Assembly: GCA_019113175.1 (NCBI GenBank)
Contig: DXHY01000077.1
Location: forward strand, 1 to 64,000
DNA from: Candidatus Eisenbergiella stercoravium
GTDB taxonomy: Bacteria > Bacillota > Clostridia > Lachnospirales > Lachnospiraceae
Direction of reading: 5' to 3'
Length of the DNA: 64,000 bases
The first letter of the stretch is position 1, and each line of letters begins with the position of its first letter. Position numbers and translations under genes: made by a program. Below are positions 8,144 to 17,886 of the stretch, in pieces. Under the pieces are notes generated by a model. That model made no database searches and was not told the DNA's origin. It was given only the letters and a program-made list of their open reading frames with translations.

Positions 8144-9319
8144 ATGAAATATGAAAGAATCTGGGCTGAAATAGATCTGGATGCCATTCGTGGAAACGTG
8201 GAAAGCATGATGGCAAACCTGAATCCGGGTGTAAAGCTGATCGCAGTGGTCAAGATGGACGGCTACGGACATGGGGCAGTTCCCATCGCTCATGAGGTGG
8301 AGGATATGCCCTGCCTGTACGGCTTTGCCGTTGCAACGGTGGAGGAGGCGCTCATCCTGCGGGGAAGCGGAATCCGCAAGCCTGTTCTGGTGCTGGGCTA
8401 TGCTTTCCCGGACACCTATGAAAAGCTGGCGAGAGAGGATATCCGGCCGACCGTTTTCAGAGAGGATATGCTGCCCCAGCTTTCCCAGGCTGCCGCAGCC
8501 AGCGGCCGTCCCTTCAAAATCCACATTAAGGTGGATACGGGAATGAACCGAATCGGAATCAGGCCGGATGATACGGGCCTTTCCTTTGTGAAAAAATGCA
8601 TGGAAACACCGGGGCTGGAGATAGAAGGGATTTTCACCCATTTTGCGAGGGCGGACGAAGCGGATAAAACCTCTGCCAAAGCCCAGTTTTCTTCCTTCCT
8701 TTCCTTCTGTGAGCGGGTAGAGAAGGAACTTGGCCTCCGGATTCCCGTGCGGCACTGTGCCAACAGCGCGGCGATCGTGGAGCTGCCGCAGTCCGGTCTG
8801 GATGCGGTCCGGGCCGGGATCATCCTCTATGGATTATGGCCCTCCGACGAGGTGAAAAAGGATATCGTTTCCCTGCGGCCCGCCCTGTCTCTTTACAGCC
8901 GGATCATTTTCATTAAAGATGTGAAGGCGGGCGGGCAGATCAGCTATGGCGGCACCTTTACTGCAAAAGAGGATATGCGTGTTGCCACGGTTCCTGCCGG
9001 ATACGGGGACGGCTATCCCAGAAGTCTTTCCGGAAAGGGGTATGTGCTGATTGCCGGCAAACGGGCTCCGATTCTGGGAAGAGTCTGCATGGATCAGTTC
9101 ATGGTTGACGTGACGCATATCGAGGAAGCACAGGAAAACGGGCTGGTGACCCTGATCGGAACTGACGGAGATGAGACCATTTCCATGGAGCTTCTGGGAG
9201 AGCTTTCCGGAAGGTTCAATTATGAGCTGGCCTGCTGCCTGAACCGCCGTGTTCCGCGCGTATACAAAAAAGGCGGAAATACGGTTTACACGAAAGATAA
9301 TTTCCGCGATTTTTCCTGA
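8144..9319 (+). CDS. alr: Alanine racemase
   Basis: This PLP enzyme interconverts L- and D-alanine for peptidoglycan synthesis. The PLP lysine lies in AVVKMDGYGHGA near residue 38. The C-terminal beta domain has SYGGTF, VPAGYGDGYPR and RVCMDQFMVDVT, which contains the conserved catalytic-region residues. At 391 residues it has the normal length. ATG 8144 follows AGAGG. A MazF-type toxin gene comes next, an arrangement seen in many Firmicutes where alr precedes the toxin-antitoxin pair. Confidence 0.97.
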   Translation: MKYERIWAEIDLDAIRGNVESMMANLNPGVKLIAVVKMDGYGHGAVPIAHEVEDMPCLYGFAVATVEEALILRGSGIRKPVLVLGYAFPDTYEKLAREDIRPTVFREDMLPQLSQAAAASGRPFKIHIKVDTGMNRIGIRPDDTGLSFVKKCMETPGLEIEGIFTHFARADEADKTSAKAQFSSFLSFCERVEKELGLRIPVRHCANSAAIVELPQSGLDAVRAGIILYGLWPSDEVKKDIVSLRPALSLYSRIIFIKDVKAGGQISYGGTFTAKEDMRVATVPAGYGDGYPRSLSGKGYVLIAGKRAPILGRVCMDQFMVDVTHIEEAQENGLVTLIGTDGDETISMELLGELSGRFNYELACCLNRRVPRVYKKGGNTVYTKDNFRDFS

Positions 9320-9368
9320 GCTCGGATATCTGAAGCCTCAGTCTTCAAAAAAATGGCTTTGCTGAATA

Positions 9369-9416
9369 CCTTTTCAGAAACGGTGCAATACTAATGCTAT
9401 CATTTCTGAAAAGGAG
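9369..9416 (+). promoter_or_regulatory. Perfect 12-bp inverted repeat overlapping the toxin ribosome binding site
   Basis: CCTTTTCAGAAA at 9369-9380 is the exact reverse complement of TTTCTGAAAAGG at 9403-9414. The right arm covers the first four bases of the AAGGAG site (9411-9416) of the downstream toxin. In RNA this would hide the ribosome binding site; in DNA it could be an operator. The 22-base loop is AT-rich. Confidence 0.75.
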
Positions 9417-9425
9417 CGTGAGACA

Positions 9426-9767
9426 TTGCGTCGCGGAGATATTTATTATGCGGATTTAAGGCCGGTTGTGGGATCGGAGCAGGGAGGTGTGCGTCCGGTG
9501 CTCATCATACAGAACGATGTAGGAAACAGACACAGCCCCACTGTCATCTGTGCGGCCATTACTTCCAAAACAAATAAAACAAAGCTGCCTACCCATATTG
9601 AGCTTCATGCCGGGCAGTACGATATTGTAAAGGATTCTGTCATTCTGCTGGAGCAGCTTCGCACCATTGATAAAACCCGCCTGAAGGATAAGGTCTGCCA
9701 TCTGGACGCTCCGGTGATGAACCGGGTCAACGAAGCCCTCAAAGTCAGCCTGGAACTGATTACATAA
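9426..9767 (+). CDS. ndoA: PemK/MazF (NdoA) family mRNA interferase toxin
   Basis: This endoribonuclease of the MazF/EndoA fold cuts single-stranded mRNA. The 113-residue protein starts [20 protein letters not shown] and has [12 protein letters not shown] and then [17 protein letters not shown], the conserved NdoA core. The TTG start at 9426 is supported by AAGGAG nine bases upstream. No EndoAI/MazE-like antitoxin gene lies between alr and this gene (only 106 bases), nor just downstream. It is therefore an orphan here, perhaps controlled by the RBS-covering hairpin. Its RNA target site is unknown. Confidence 0.93.
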   Translation: MRRGDIYYADLRPVVGSEQGGVRPVLIIQNDVGNRHSPTVICAAITSKTNKTKLPTHIELHAGQYDIVKDSVILLEQLRTIDKTRLKDKVCHLDAPVMNRVNEALKVSLELIT

Positions 9768-9794
9768 GGGTATCAGTTCGCTCATCCGCCTGAT

Positions 9795-9831
9795 CCGGCC
9801 TGCTTCCGTGCCTGCACGGGCAGAAGGCCGG
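9795..9831 (+). terminator. GC-rich hairpin downstream of the toxin gene
   Basis: The ends CCGGCCT and AGGCCGG pair perfectly, and an inner stem CGTGC-CT-GCACG extends it, giving about 16 pairs with small mismatches. There is no T-run, so termination would be weak or factor-dependent. Confidence 0.4.
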
Positions 9832-9863
9832 GCTGCGATGGATGAAGGGAGCACCGTCTGCTG

Positions 9864-9892
9864 TTGACGTTTTTTCAGGCGAATGATATATT
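9864..9892 (+). promoter_or_regulatory. Probable sigma-A promoter for yebC
   Basis: TTGACG (9864-9869), 17 bases, TATATT (9887-9892), about 70 bases before the yebC start. The leader then carries a GCCGCC-AGC-GGCGGC hairpin. Confidence 0.6.
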
Positions 9893-9927
9893 ATAACATG
9901 GTGAAGAACGACAGATAAGCAAAAAAG

Positions 9928-9944
9928 TGCCGCCAGCGGCGGCA
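9928..9944 (+). other. Small hairpin just upstream of yebC
   Basis: TGCCGCC-AGC-GGCGGCA, a 7-bp perfect stem with an AGC triloop, lies four bases before the purine-rich ribosome binding region (AAGAGGAGG) of yebC. It shares the core GCCAGCGGC with hairpins at 8075 and 35607. Confidence 0.6.
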
Positions 9945-9959
9945 TAAGAGGAGGAACAT

Positions 9960-10688
9960 ATGTCAGGACATTCAAAATTTGCCAATATCAAGCACAAAAA
10001 GGAAAAGAATGATGCGGCAAAGGGTAAGATTTTTACCATTCTCGGAAGAGAAATTGCCGTTGCCGTTAAGGAAGGCGGCCCCGATCCGAACAACAACTTC
10101 AAGCTGGCGCAGGTGATTGCAAAGGCGAAATCCAACAATATGCCCAACGATACCATTGAACGCGGCATCAAAAAGGCTGCCGGAGACGTGGGCAACGTAA
10201 ATTATGAATATGTCACCTATGAAGGCTACGGCCCCAGCGGAATCGCCATCATCGTGGACGCGCTGACCGATAATAAGAACCGGACTGCCGCAAATGTGAG
10301 AAGCGCATTTACCAAAGGAAACGGCAACATCGGCACGCCCGGCTGTGTATCCTTCATGTTTGACAAGAAGGGTCAGATCATCATCGATAAAGAGGAGTAC
10401 GAAGCGGATGCGGATGAACTGATGATGACGGCTCTGGACGCCGGCGCCGAGGATTTTTCCGAGGAGGAGGACAGCTATGAGATCCTTACCGACCCGGATG
10501 AACTTGAAAATGTGAAGAAGGCGCTGGAAGATGCAGGAATCCCGCTGGCGAGCGCGGAGGTGACCATGATTCCGCAGAACTATGTGGATCTGACTGACGA
10601 GACTGCCATCAAAAACCTGCAGAAGACGCTGGATCTGCTGGATGAGGATGACGACGTGCAGAACGTTTACCATAACTGGAACGAATAG
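9960..10688 (+). CDS. yebC: YebC/PmpR family protein (DNA-binding regulator / translation-assisting factor)
   Basis: The 242-residue protein starts [20 protein letters not shown], the family hallmark, with [29 protein letters not shown] and a C-terminal acidic domain. Family members have been described as transcription regulators and, more recently, as factors helping ribosomes through difficult stretches; which role holds here cannot be seen. ATG 9960 follows AGAGGAGG. It probably has its own promoter at 9864. Confidence 0.96.
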   Translation: MSGHSKFANIKHKKEKNDAAKGKIFTILGREIAVAVKEGGPDPNNNFKLAQVIAKAKSNNMPNDTIERGIKKAAGDVGNVNYEYVTYEGYGPSGIAIIVDALTDNKNRTAANVRSAFTKGNGNIGTPGCVSFMFDKKGQIIIDKEEYEADADELMMTALDAGAEDFSEEEDSYEILTDPDELENVKKALEDAGIPLASAEVTMIPQNYVDLTDETAIKNLQKTLDLLDEDDDVQNVYHNWNE

Positions 10689-10718
10689 GGAAGATACATA
10701 ACAGAGGGAAAACAGAAG

Positions 10719-12002
10719 ATGAAAAAACCATACGAAAAGGAAACCATATGTATTCAGTCCGGCTGGAAGCCCAAAAATGGGGAGCCGCGTGTGCTTCCCA
10801 TCTATCAGAGCACGACCTTTAAATACGAGACCTCTGAACAGATGGGCAGACTGTTCGATCTGGAAGAAGAGGGGTATTTTTACACGAGACTGCAGAATCC
10901 CACAAATGACTGCGTGGCACAGAAAATCTGTGAGCTGGAGGGCGGCGTCGCGGCCATGCTCACCTCCTCCGGACAGGCGGCAAATTATTATGCGGTGTTC
11001 AATATCTGCGAGGCGGGAGATCATGTTGTGCTTTCCTCCACGGTTTACGGCGGAACCTTCAACCTGATCGTCAATACCATGAAAAAAATGGGTGTATCCT
11101 GCAGCATTGTGGATCCGGACGACGATTATGATACCATCTGCGCCGCATTTCAGGATAATACGAAGTGTGTGCTCGCGGAGACCATTGCCAACCCGGCTCT
11201 GGTGGTTCTGGACATTGAGAAGTTCGCAAAAGCGGCACATGAGCATCAGGTCCCTCTGATTGTGGACAATACCTTTGCCACGCCAATCAACTGCAATCCC
11301 TTCCAGTGGGGAGCGGATATCGTGACCCACTCCACTACCAAGTATATGGACGGTCATGCGATGTGCGTGGGCGGCGCTATCGTGGATTCCGGCAATTTCG
11401 ACTGGAGCCTGTATCCGGATAAGTTTCCGGGCCTGTGCACGCCTGATGAGTCCTATCATGGCATCATCTATACGGAAAAATTCGGGAAGAAGGCCTACAT
11501 CACAAAGGCAACCTCCCAGCTCATGCGGGATCTTGGTTCCATCCAGTCTCCGATGAATGCATTTCTGCTGAACATCGGCCTGGAGACCCTGCACCTGAGA
11601 ATGCCCAGACATTGTGAAAATGCCCTGAAGGTGGCCCAGTATCTGGAAAATCATGAAAAGGTGGCCTGGGTGAATTATCCCGGCTTAAAGAGCAGCAAAT
11701 ATTATGAACTGGCGCAGAAATACATGCCGAACGGCACCTGCGGCGTCATTTCCTTTGGCTTAAAGGGCGGAAGAAGCGCGGCAGAGGAGCTGATGGATAA
11801 GCTGGAGCTTGCAGCGATCGTGACCCATGTGGCGGATGCGAGAACCTGTGTGCTTCATCCGGCGAGCCATACGCACAGACAGATGAATGATGAGCAGCTG
11901 AAGGAAGCCGGTGTAAACCCGGATCTGATCCGTTTTTCCGTCGGCCTGGAAAACTCGGATGATATCATTGCGGATCTGGAGCAGGCGCTTGCGCGTATTT
12001 GA
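10719..12002 (+). CDS. metY: O-acetylhomoserine sulfhydrylase / cysteine synthase (Cys/Met PLP family)
   Basis: This PLP-dependent enzyme joins O-acetylhomoserine with sulfide to give homocysteine for methionine synthesis. It has the fold-type I core with SGQAAN, VYGGTFNL, IVDNTFATP and the PLP lysine in HSTTKYMDGH. The C-terminal HPASHTHRQM and IRFSVGLENSDDII are typical of the 425-residue MetY group; this protein is 427. The related cystathionine gamma-synthase is shorter. ATG 10719 lies 31 bases after yebC with AGAGGG upstream. No T-box or S-box was seen in the short spacer. Confidence 0.93.
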   Translation: MKKPYEKETICIQSGWKPKNGEPRVLPIYQSTTFKYETSEQMGRLFDLEEEGYFYTRLQNPTNDCVAQKICELEGGVAAMLTSSGQAANYYAVFNICEAGDHVVLSSTVYGGTFNLIVNTMKKMGVSCSIVDPDDDYDTICAAFQDNTKCVLAETIANPALVVLDIEKFAKAAHEHQVPLIVDNTFATPINCNPFQWGADIVTHSTTKYMDGHAMCVGGAIVDSGNFDWSLYPDKFPGLCTPDESYHGIIYTEKFGKKAYITKATSQLMRDLGSIQSPMNAFLLNIGLETLHLRMPRHCENALKVAQYLENHEKVAWVNYPGLKSSKYYELAQKYMPNGTCGVISFGLKGGRSAAEELMDKLELAAIVTHVADARTCVLHPASHTHRQMNDEQLKEAGVNPDLIRFSVGLENSDDIIADLEQALARI

Positions 12003-12034
12003 GTATCTGATTTTGTACAACAGCAGGGGGAGTT

Positions 12035-13621
12035 ATGAGCTATCGCAGGAGCGGTGTGAACTATATACTGTGGGCGCTGTATGGCCTGACGGTCTGTGCG
12101 GCGCTCACCAGGCAGGCAGAATCCGTGTGCCTTCTGTTTGGATGGGAGGAAGTCCAGTGGTACCTGCTGGCGGCGGCAGGCTGTATCGGTCTTCTGTTCC
12201 TCGTTCTGTTCCTTCCGGCCCATCTGCTTGCCGGCAGATGGGGCAGAACAGAAAAGGAAAAAAGAGGTAAAAAAAGCCGCTCCGGAAGAAAGGCGGCGGA
12301 AGGGCTCTATCTGATCCTTTTAATTGCAGTTTCTCTGTCTCTGCGTCTGCTTACCGGGGAAGCTGCCGCAGCCGGAGCGCAGGGGGCGGAGAGCACCCTG
12401 ACAGCGTTCTCCGGCTTTCCCTTTGCTTCTCTTACGTTTTCTTCCCTTTATGCCTGGCTCAAACTGATTCTGTCCGCCTGGGCGGGGGAGGGAATTTTTG
12501 CTGCAGTTTTTTTGCTGCCCTTATATGAGACTCTGGGAGTTCTTCTGTTTTATCCGGCGCTTCGTTCCCTTGCGGGAAGGCTTCCCGCTGTGACGGTAAC
12601 CGCTGTGCTGGCATTTCTTCCTGTCCTTCCCGGACGTGATGCGGCAGGCGGGGCTGACGGATTTTTTCTGACGGCGGCAGCCATTCTGCTCCTTCTTTCT
12701 TCCCGATACGTGGAAAGTCTTTCGATGGAACCCTTTACTCCGAAAAGCTGGCCGGTCTGGGCAGCGTTCTGCGGCTTGTTGACAGGAGCCGCTGTATTTC
12801 TGGATTCTGCTTTTTTTTCCCTCCTGATATTTCCCATATGGGCCGCCCTTTTTGTCCTTCCGGCGAAAGGAGCGGTTCAGAGTAGACGCAGGGAAAAGGC
12901 CGGTGCGGAGTCCGGAAAAGGGCGGAGGTCTTCTTCCGGACAGGTAAAAAACGGAAAGCGAAGGGCGGCGGGAATCGCTGTCCTGCTTTTGGCGGCCGTA
13001 TTGGGATATGCGGCCATTCTGACGGTTCAGGTATGGCTTTCCGGGGAAGAAGTTCTGACCGTCCTTGTGGAAAAATATGGCATTTGGAAAGGCGCTTTCG
13101 GCCGGTTTTCCCCTGCGTTTCCGGAAAATGAAGTTTTCTGGCTGATACCGGTGGTCTGTCTCTGTATTTTGTATATTTTCGGATTCTTTGACCAGCGGGG
13201 AAATGTGGGAAGCATATGGCTCCCTTCCTTTCTCTTTTCCACAGTTCTGTATCTGCTGGTGCAGTATGGCGGAGCGGAACGCGCGCTGGCGCTGCTGTGC
13301 TGGCTGATCATGGCCGGGATGGGGCTTCACAGCGTCTTCTGTCCGGAAACCGGGCGGAAAGAAAGCAGAGAGAAAAAAGAGGAGGCGGATGTCCCTGCAT
13401 CCTCTGCCCTGCAAAAAGAAGATGAATTTACACCGGGAAAGCTTCTGACGGGAGATATTCCCTCAGGAGCTGTTCTTCCGGGAGAACCTCTTCCCAATCC
13501 GCTTCCTGTTCCGAAAAGGCATGAACACAGAGAGATGGATTATGCCTTCGAACCGGGAGAAGATGAGATGTTTTTTGATATCGACCGGGTGGAAGAGGGA
13601 GACGATTTCGATTATCAGTGA
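12035..13621 (+). CDS. Polytopic membrane protein of unknown function
   Basis: I do not recognise a family with certainty. The 528-residue protein has roughly ten hydrophobic segments in its first 440 residues, interrupted by basic loops (such as near 75-90 and 285-310). It ends in a soluble acidic tail of about 90 residues (PFEPGEDEMFFDIDRVEEGDDFDYQ region, near the C-terminus). The layout, with a long run of short helices, recalls GT-C glycosyltransferase-like proteins, but no catalytic DxD motif was confirmed. ATG 12035 follows GGGGGAG. It lies 32 bases after metY and before the ClpP-like gene. Confidence 0.75.
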   Translation: MSYRRSGVNYILWALYGLTVCAALTRQAESVCLLFGWEEVQWYLLAAAGCIGLLFLVLFLPAHLLAGRWGRTEKEKRGKKSRSGRKAAEGLYLILLIAVSLSLRLLTGEAAAAGAQGAESTLTAFSGFPFASLTFSSLYAWLKLILSAWAGEGIFAAVFLLPLYETLGVLLFYPALRSLAGRLPAVTVTAVLAFLPVLPGRDAAGGADGFFLTAAAILLLLSSRYVESLSMEPFTPKSWPVWAAFCGLLTGAAVFLDSAFFSLLIFPIWAALFVLPAKGAVQSRRREKAGAESGKGRRSSSGQVKNGKRRAAGIAVLLLAAVLGYAAILTVQVWLSGEEVLTVLVEKYGIWKGAFGRFSPAFPENEVFWLIPVVCLCILYIFGFFDQRGNVGSIWLPSFLFSTVLYLLVQYGGAERALALLCWLIMAGMGLHSVFCPETGRKESREKKEEADVPASSALQKEDEFTPGKLLTGDIPSGAVLPGEPLPNPLPVPKRHEHREMDYAFEPGEDEMFFDIDRVEEGDDFDYQ

Positions 13622-13720
13622 ATAAAATGGTTTTTCCTTGAAAGAATAAGGTGGAGAGGATTCTGAGCGCTGCGGGAGTTTTGCCCGGCGCAGGAGTAAA
13701 AGACAAGGAGAAGCCAGACT

Positions 13721-14563
13721 ATGGGAATATGGATTGATACGGAGGATTATTACGGGAGAAGGCCGGGAATGAAGCACCTGGCGGAAGCAGTGGCACAGGC
13801 GGAGAGGGATCGGGCGGAGAATTCCCGCCGCGGTTCCTCTTCGGACGTGGATGGAAAAACGAAGACCGGGGAGGACGCGGACAGCAAGCAGGAGCGGGAA
13901 CGCCAGAGGGACGAGCGGATTGAGCAGACAGGCCAGCTCACGCTGGAGCGGCATGGCGAGGAGGAACGGGCGATCCATATGATCAGCATCATCGGGGAGA
14001 TAGAAGGCCACGATAACCTGAGCAGCTCCTCCAAAACCACCAAATATGAACACATCCTGCCGCAGCTTGCGGCGATTGAGGACAGCAGCAGGATCGAAGG
14101 CCTGCTCATTCTGCTGAACACCATGGGCGGCGATGTGGAAGCGGGGCTGGCCATCGCGGAAATGATCGCCTCTCTGAGCAAGCCCACGGTCTCTCTGGTT
14201 CTTGGAGGCGGCCATTCCATCGGCGTTCCCATAGCGGTGAGCGCAGATTATTCCTTTATCGTTCCGTCAGGAACCATGGTCATTCATCCGGTCCGGATGA
14301 GCGGTACCGTGATCGGTGCACCGCAGACCTTTGACTATTTCAAACAGATCCAGGACAGGATCACCGGATTCGTCTGTTCTCACTGCGCTCTGTCCAGAAG
14401 CAGGATGGAGGAGATGATGATGGAAACCGGAATGCTCACCAAGGATCTGGGTACCATCCTTGTGGGCAGACAGGCGGTGGAAGCAGGACTGATCAACGAG
14501 GTGGGAGGCATTAAGGAGGCGATTGCGAAGCTGCATGAGATGGCGGCGGAGATGGAGGGGTGA
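13721..14563 (+). CDS. ClpP-fold serine protease, TepA-like
   Basis: This belongs to the ClpP/crotonase superfamily, group of B. subtilis YmfB/TepA (translocation-enhancing protease). After a charged N-terminal region of about 85 residues, the domain runs IHMISIIGEIEGHD, LLILLNTMGGDVEAGLAIAEMI, GGGHSIGVPIAVSADY with the likely nucleophile Ser, then GTMVIHPVRM with the likely catalytic His. The 280-residue length exceeds housekeeping ClpP (about 195) because of the N-terminal extension. It directly precedes ftsK/spoIIIE, as tepA does in other Firmicutes. ATG 13721 has AAGGAG 17 bases upstream and GAAGCC between, so the start is plausible but not ideal. Confidence 0.85.
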   Translation: MGIWIDTEDYYGRRPGMKHLAEAVAQAERDRAENSRRGSSSDVDGKTKTGEDADSKQERERQRDERIEQTGQLTLERHGEEERAIHMISIIGEIEGHDNLSSSSKTTKYEHILPQLAAIEDSSRIEGLLILLNTMGGDVEAGLAIAEMIASLSKPTVSLVLGGGHSIGVPIAVSADYSFIVPSGTMVIHPVRMSGTVIGAPQTFDYFKQIQDRITGFVCSHCALSRSRMEEMMMETGMLTKDLGTILVGRQAVEAGLINEVGGIKEAIAKLHEMAAEMEG

Positions 14564-14571
14564 AGTGGAGG

Positions 14572-14600
14572 ATGACAAGATCTCTTTTTCGTGGTATACT
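14572..14600 (+). promoter_or_regulatory. Probable promoter for ftsK/spoIIIE
   Basis: ATGACA (14572-14577), 17 bases, TATACT (14595-14600). The remaining 180 bases to the ftsK start contain no gene and no clear terminator. Confidence 0.5.
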
Positions 14601-14781
14601 AACTTCGATTCAGTCTGTGATCTTACAGACGATATGAACAATGGTGGAAGCAGCAGGCCGCCGGGTTTACTGTTTCCACGGCTGTTTGGCCGGGGCGTCG
14701 CAAACAGCCATGACGGCGGAAGGAAAATCGCTGCCGCGGTTTTCTCCGTTCCGTCGCTGACGTCCCGGAATGGAGATTAGA

Positions 14782-17700
14782 ATGGCATCAACTTCAGGAA
14801 GCAGGTCAGGCACAGGGAAAAAAAGTACATCTTCTTCCAGAACGAGAAGCGGCTCCGGCAGGTCAGGCGGCAGCAGAAAACGGACGAAGGGCAGAAAACA
14901 GGAGGAACGCGCGATTGCGAATGAAATTGTTCTGATTGGAGTATTCGCACTGTGTGTTCTGCTCTTTTTATGTAATTTCGGCGTGATAGGTCCGGTTGGA
15001 AACGCTGTGAGCAGCGTGATGTTCGGCTTATTCGGCATGGTGGCCTATGTGGTCCCCGTGCTTGTTTTTGTGGGACTGGCCTTTGGACTGTCCAATCGCG
15101 GCAATTTCTTTGCCTCTCTGAAAATAGCGGCGGGGATTCTGCTTTTTATCCTGATCGGTGTTGTGCTGGAGCTGATCGGAGGGGAAGCGGCATCGATGGA
15201 AAGCTATTCTGTTGTGACCCTTTATACATCAGGAGCGGAAACAAAGATGGGCGGCGGCGTTCTGTCCGGATCTTTTGCATGGCTTCTGGAGCATTTCCTG
15301 GGGATGGTCGGTGCCGTGCTTCTTGTGATCGTGCTCTCCATCATCTGTCTGGTGATCGTGACGGAAAAATCCTTTGTGGGCGGTGTAAAAACAGGAAGCC
15401 GCAGGGTTTATGAGTCCGCCAGAGAGGATGCCATCGCCCGGAAGGAGCGGGCGAGACAGAGACGGGAAGAGCAGGAAAGCCGGAGGGCGCAGGAAGCGAG
15501 AAGGCGGGAGGAAGAGGAAGCGCGTCTGGATGCGGAGAAGATTCTCCGCATGGATAAAAAGGTTTTCGGTGTGATGCCTAATTTGACGCTTTCAGAGGAT
15601 ACAAGAGCAGCCGGTGCGGAGAATGTGCCGCATACATCATCCTCCGGCATGGGAAAGGCAAAAACGGAAATTCATGACGAAAAGGGAACGGATAATCTGA
15701 TTGATTTTGAAAAAATCCGTATCCATTCTGCCGCTCTTGAACAGGTAGAGGAAGAGCGGGCTGAGAAGCCGGAAAACGAAAAGACCTCCTTCTTCCGCCG
15801 TGAGAAGAGAGAAGCGGGACAGGAGATGCCGGAGAGAAAGGCGCCGGCATTCCGAAAAGATAAAGAAGCGTATGACGACCCGCTGCCCAAAGCCTGTCGG
15901 AATGCGGATGTCTTTCGGGATATGCAGATGATGAAACCGATTCATATAACGGCGGAACCCATTGGGGAGCAGAATGAAGAGAAACAGGAAGCGCTTTGGA
16001 TGGAGGAAAAAGCGGCAGCCTTCGCGGAAGTGGATTCCGCGGAAGAGTTTGTCGAAGATACGGCGGATTCCGGTGATGCTGAAGACCTCACTGAACACGA
16101 TGAGATGGCAGCGGAAAAAACGGATGCCTCTATGGAGTATGAGGATGCGCCGGATGATGAAAATGTAGTTGTGGTTCCGGAAGAGAAAGAGACGGATAAG
16201 CGCGGGGAACCGGAATTTTCCGGGATCCGTTTGGCGGAGGGAGAGGTCCCGGCTTCCGTAGAAAAAGAAGCGGCGGGAAAGCCTGACAGAGCATCCCGTG
16301 CGGTGGCTGTAAAAGAAGCGGCAGAGGTGGTGCCGAAGGCTTCACCGCCAAAGCCCAAGGCACCGCCCAGACCCTACCAGTTCCCGCCCCTGTCCCTGTT
16401 GAAGAAGGCGGAGAACAAAAACGGCCAGGATGCGGCCAGAGAGCTGAGAAACACGGCAGCGAAGCTGCAGCAGACCCTTGCCACCTTCGGCGTGAAGGTG
16501 ACGATCACGGATATCAGTCAGGGACCGGCTGTAACCCGCTATGAGCTGCAGCCGGAGCAGGGTGTTAAGGTGAGTAAGATCGTCGGGCTTTCCGACGATA
16601 TCAAGCTGAATCTTGCAGCGACCGACATCCGAATAGAAGCGCCCATTCCGGGAAAGGCGGCCATCGGCATTGAGGTGCCGAACAAGGAAAACACGGTCGT
16701 CAGCCTCCGGGAGCTTCTGGAAAGCAAAACCTTCCGGGAATTTCCGTCAAAGCTGGCCTTCGCGGTGGGCAAGGACATCGCCGGCAAGGTGGTGGTTTCC
16801 GACATCGCCAAAATGCCTCATATGCTGATTGCCGGAGCTACCGGTTCCGGAAAATCCGTCTGCATCAATACGCTGATTATGAGCATTCTGTATAAAGCGA
16901 AGCCGGATGAGGTGAAGCTGATTCTGGTGGATCCGAAGGTGGTGGAGCTGAGCGTGTACAATGGCATTCCGCACCTGCTGATTCCAGTGGTCACCGATCC
17001 GAAGCAGGCGTCCAGCGCGCTCCACTGGGGCGTCGCGGAGATGGAGAGCCGGTATCAGAAGTTTGCGGACTGGAATGTGCGTGACCTGAAGGGCTATAAT
17101 AAAAAGGTGGAGGAGCAGAGGAAAAAAGGAAATCCTGATGCGCCGGAACGGCTGCCCCAGATCGTCATCATTGTGGACGAGCTGGCGGACCTGATGATGG
17201 TGGCGCCCGGCGAGGTGGAGGAATCCATCTGCCGTCTGGCCCAGCTTGCCAGGGCGGCCGGTATTCACCTGATTATCGCTACCCAGCGGCCTTCCGTGGA
17301 TGTCATCACCGGCCTGATCAAGGCGAATATGCCGAGCCGGGCAGCGTTTGCTGTTTCCAGCGGCGTGGATTCCCGGACCATTCTGGACATGAACGGCGCA
17401 GAGAAGCTGCTGGGAAAGGGCGACATGCTTTTCTATCCGCAGGGCTATCCCAAACCCGCCCGTGTCCAGGGCGCCTTCGTTTCCGATTCCGAGGTCTCCG
17501 ACGTAGTGGATTTCCTGAAAAATCAGGCGATCGGAAACGTGTATGATGAAGGAATCCTGGAAAAGGTGAAGAGCATGGAAAGCTCGTCCTCTTCTGCCTC
17601 CGGAGGCGGCGGAAGCGAGAGAGATTCCTATTTCGAGCAGGCGGGACGGTTCATCATTGAGAAGGATAAGGCGTCCATCGGCATGCTGCAGAGGATGTTC

Positions 17701-17841
17701 AAGATCGGCTTTAACCGCGCGGCCCGCATCATGGATCAGCTCGCGGATGCGGGCGTTGTGGGCGAGGAGGAAGGTACGAAGCCGAGAAAGATTTTGATGA
17801 GCGAGGAGCAGTTCGAACAGTACATAGAAGAAACCCTGTGA
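14782..17841 (+). CDS. ftsK: DNA translocase FtsK/SpoIIIE
   Basis: This membrane-anchored, hexameric ATP-driven DNA pump clears chromosomes from the septum in division or spore formation. A basic Ser/Gly/Arg-rich head is followed by about four membrane helices (residues 45-200). A long charged, Glu-rich linker runs to about 520, then the motor begins. Walker [10 protein letters not shown] is near residue 680, Walker [13 protein letters not shown] follows, and a C-terminal winged-helix gamma domain ([18 protein letters not shown] region) reads DNA polarity sequences. The 1019 residues exceed B. subtilis SpoIIIE (about 787) mostly in the linker. I chose ATG 14782 because GGAG sits seven bases upstream; ATG 14770 overlaps that site. 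Confidence 0.95.
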   Translation: MASTSGSRSGTGKKSTSSSRTRSGSGRSGGSRKRTKGRKQEERAIANEIVLIGVFALCVLLFLCNFGVIGPVGNAVSSVMFGLFGMVAYVVPVLVFVGLAFGLSNRGNFFASLKIAAGILLFILIGVVLELIGGEAASMESYSVVTLYTSGAETKMGGGVLSGSFAWLLEHFLGMVGAVLLVIVLSIICLVIVTEKSFVGGVKTGSRRVYESAREDAIARKERARQRREEQESRRAQEARRREEEEARLDAEKILRMDKKVFGVMPNLTLSEDTRAAGAENVPHTSSSGMGKAKTEIHDEKGTDNLIDFEKIRIHSAALEQVEEERAEKPENEKTSFFRREKREAGQEMPERKAPAFRKDKEAYDDPLPKACRNADVFRDMQMMKPIHITAEPIGEQNEEKQEALWMEEKAAAFAEVDSAEEFVEDTADSGDAEDLTEHDEMAAEKTDASMEYEDAPDDENVVVVPEEKETDKRGEPEFSGIRLAEGEVPASVEKEAAGKPDRASRAVAVKEAAEVVPKASPPKPKAPPRPYQFPPLSLLKKAENKNGQDAARELRNTAAKLQQTLATFGVKVTITDISQGPAVTRYELQPEQGVKVSKIVGLSDDIKLNLAATDIRIEAPIPGKAAIGIEVPNKENTVVSLRELLESKTFREFPSKLAFAVGKDIAGKVVVSDIAKMPHMLIAGATGSGKSVCINTLIMSILYKAKPDEVKLILVDPKVVELSVYNGIPHLLIPVVTDPKQASSALHWGVAEMESRYQKFADWNVRDLKGYNKKVEEQRKKGNPDAPERLPQIVIIVDELADLMMVAPGEVEESICRLAQLARAAGIHLIIATQRPSVDVITGLIKANMPSRAAFAVSSGVDSRTILDMNGAEKLLGKGDMLFYPQGYPKPARVQGAFVSDSEVSDVVDFLKNQAIGNVYDEGILEKVKSMESSSSSASGGGGSERDSYFEQAGRFIIEKDKASIGMLQRMFKIGFNRAARIMDQLADAGVVGEEEGTKPRKILMSEEQFEQYIEETL

Positions 17842-17853
17842 CGTGCGTAAGAG

Positions 17854-17870
17854 CGGAGCGGAAGGCTCCG
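17854..17870 (+). other. Small hairpin before fhs
   Basis: CGGAGC-GGAAG-GCTCCG, a perfect 6-bp stem, lies directly before the AAGGAGG ribosome binding site (17873-17879) of fhs and after ftsK. No T-run. Confidence 0.5.
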
Positions 17871-17886
17871 GCAAGGAGGTTTACAG

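Noticed and set aside
7352-8755. 467-codon minus-strand frame across nnr and alr
   Set aside because: Antisense shadow made possible by high GC; nnr and alr are certain.
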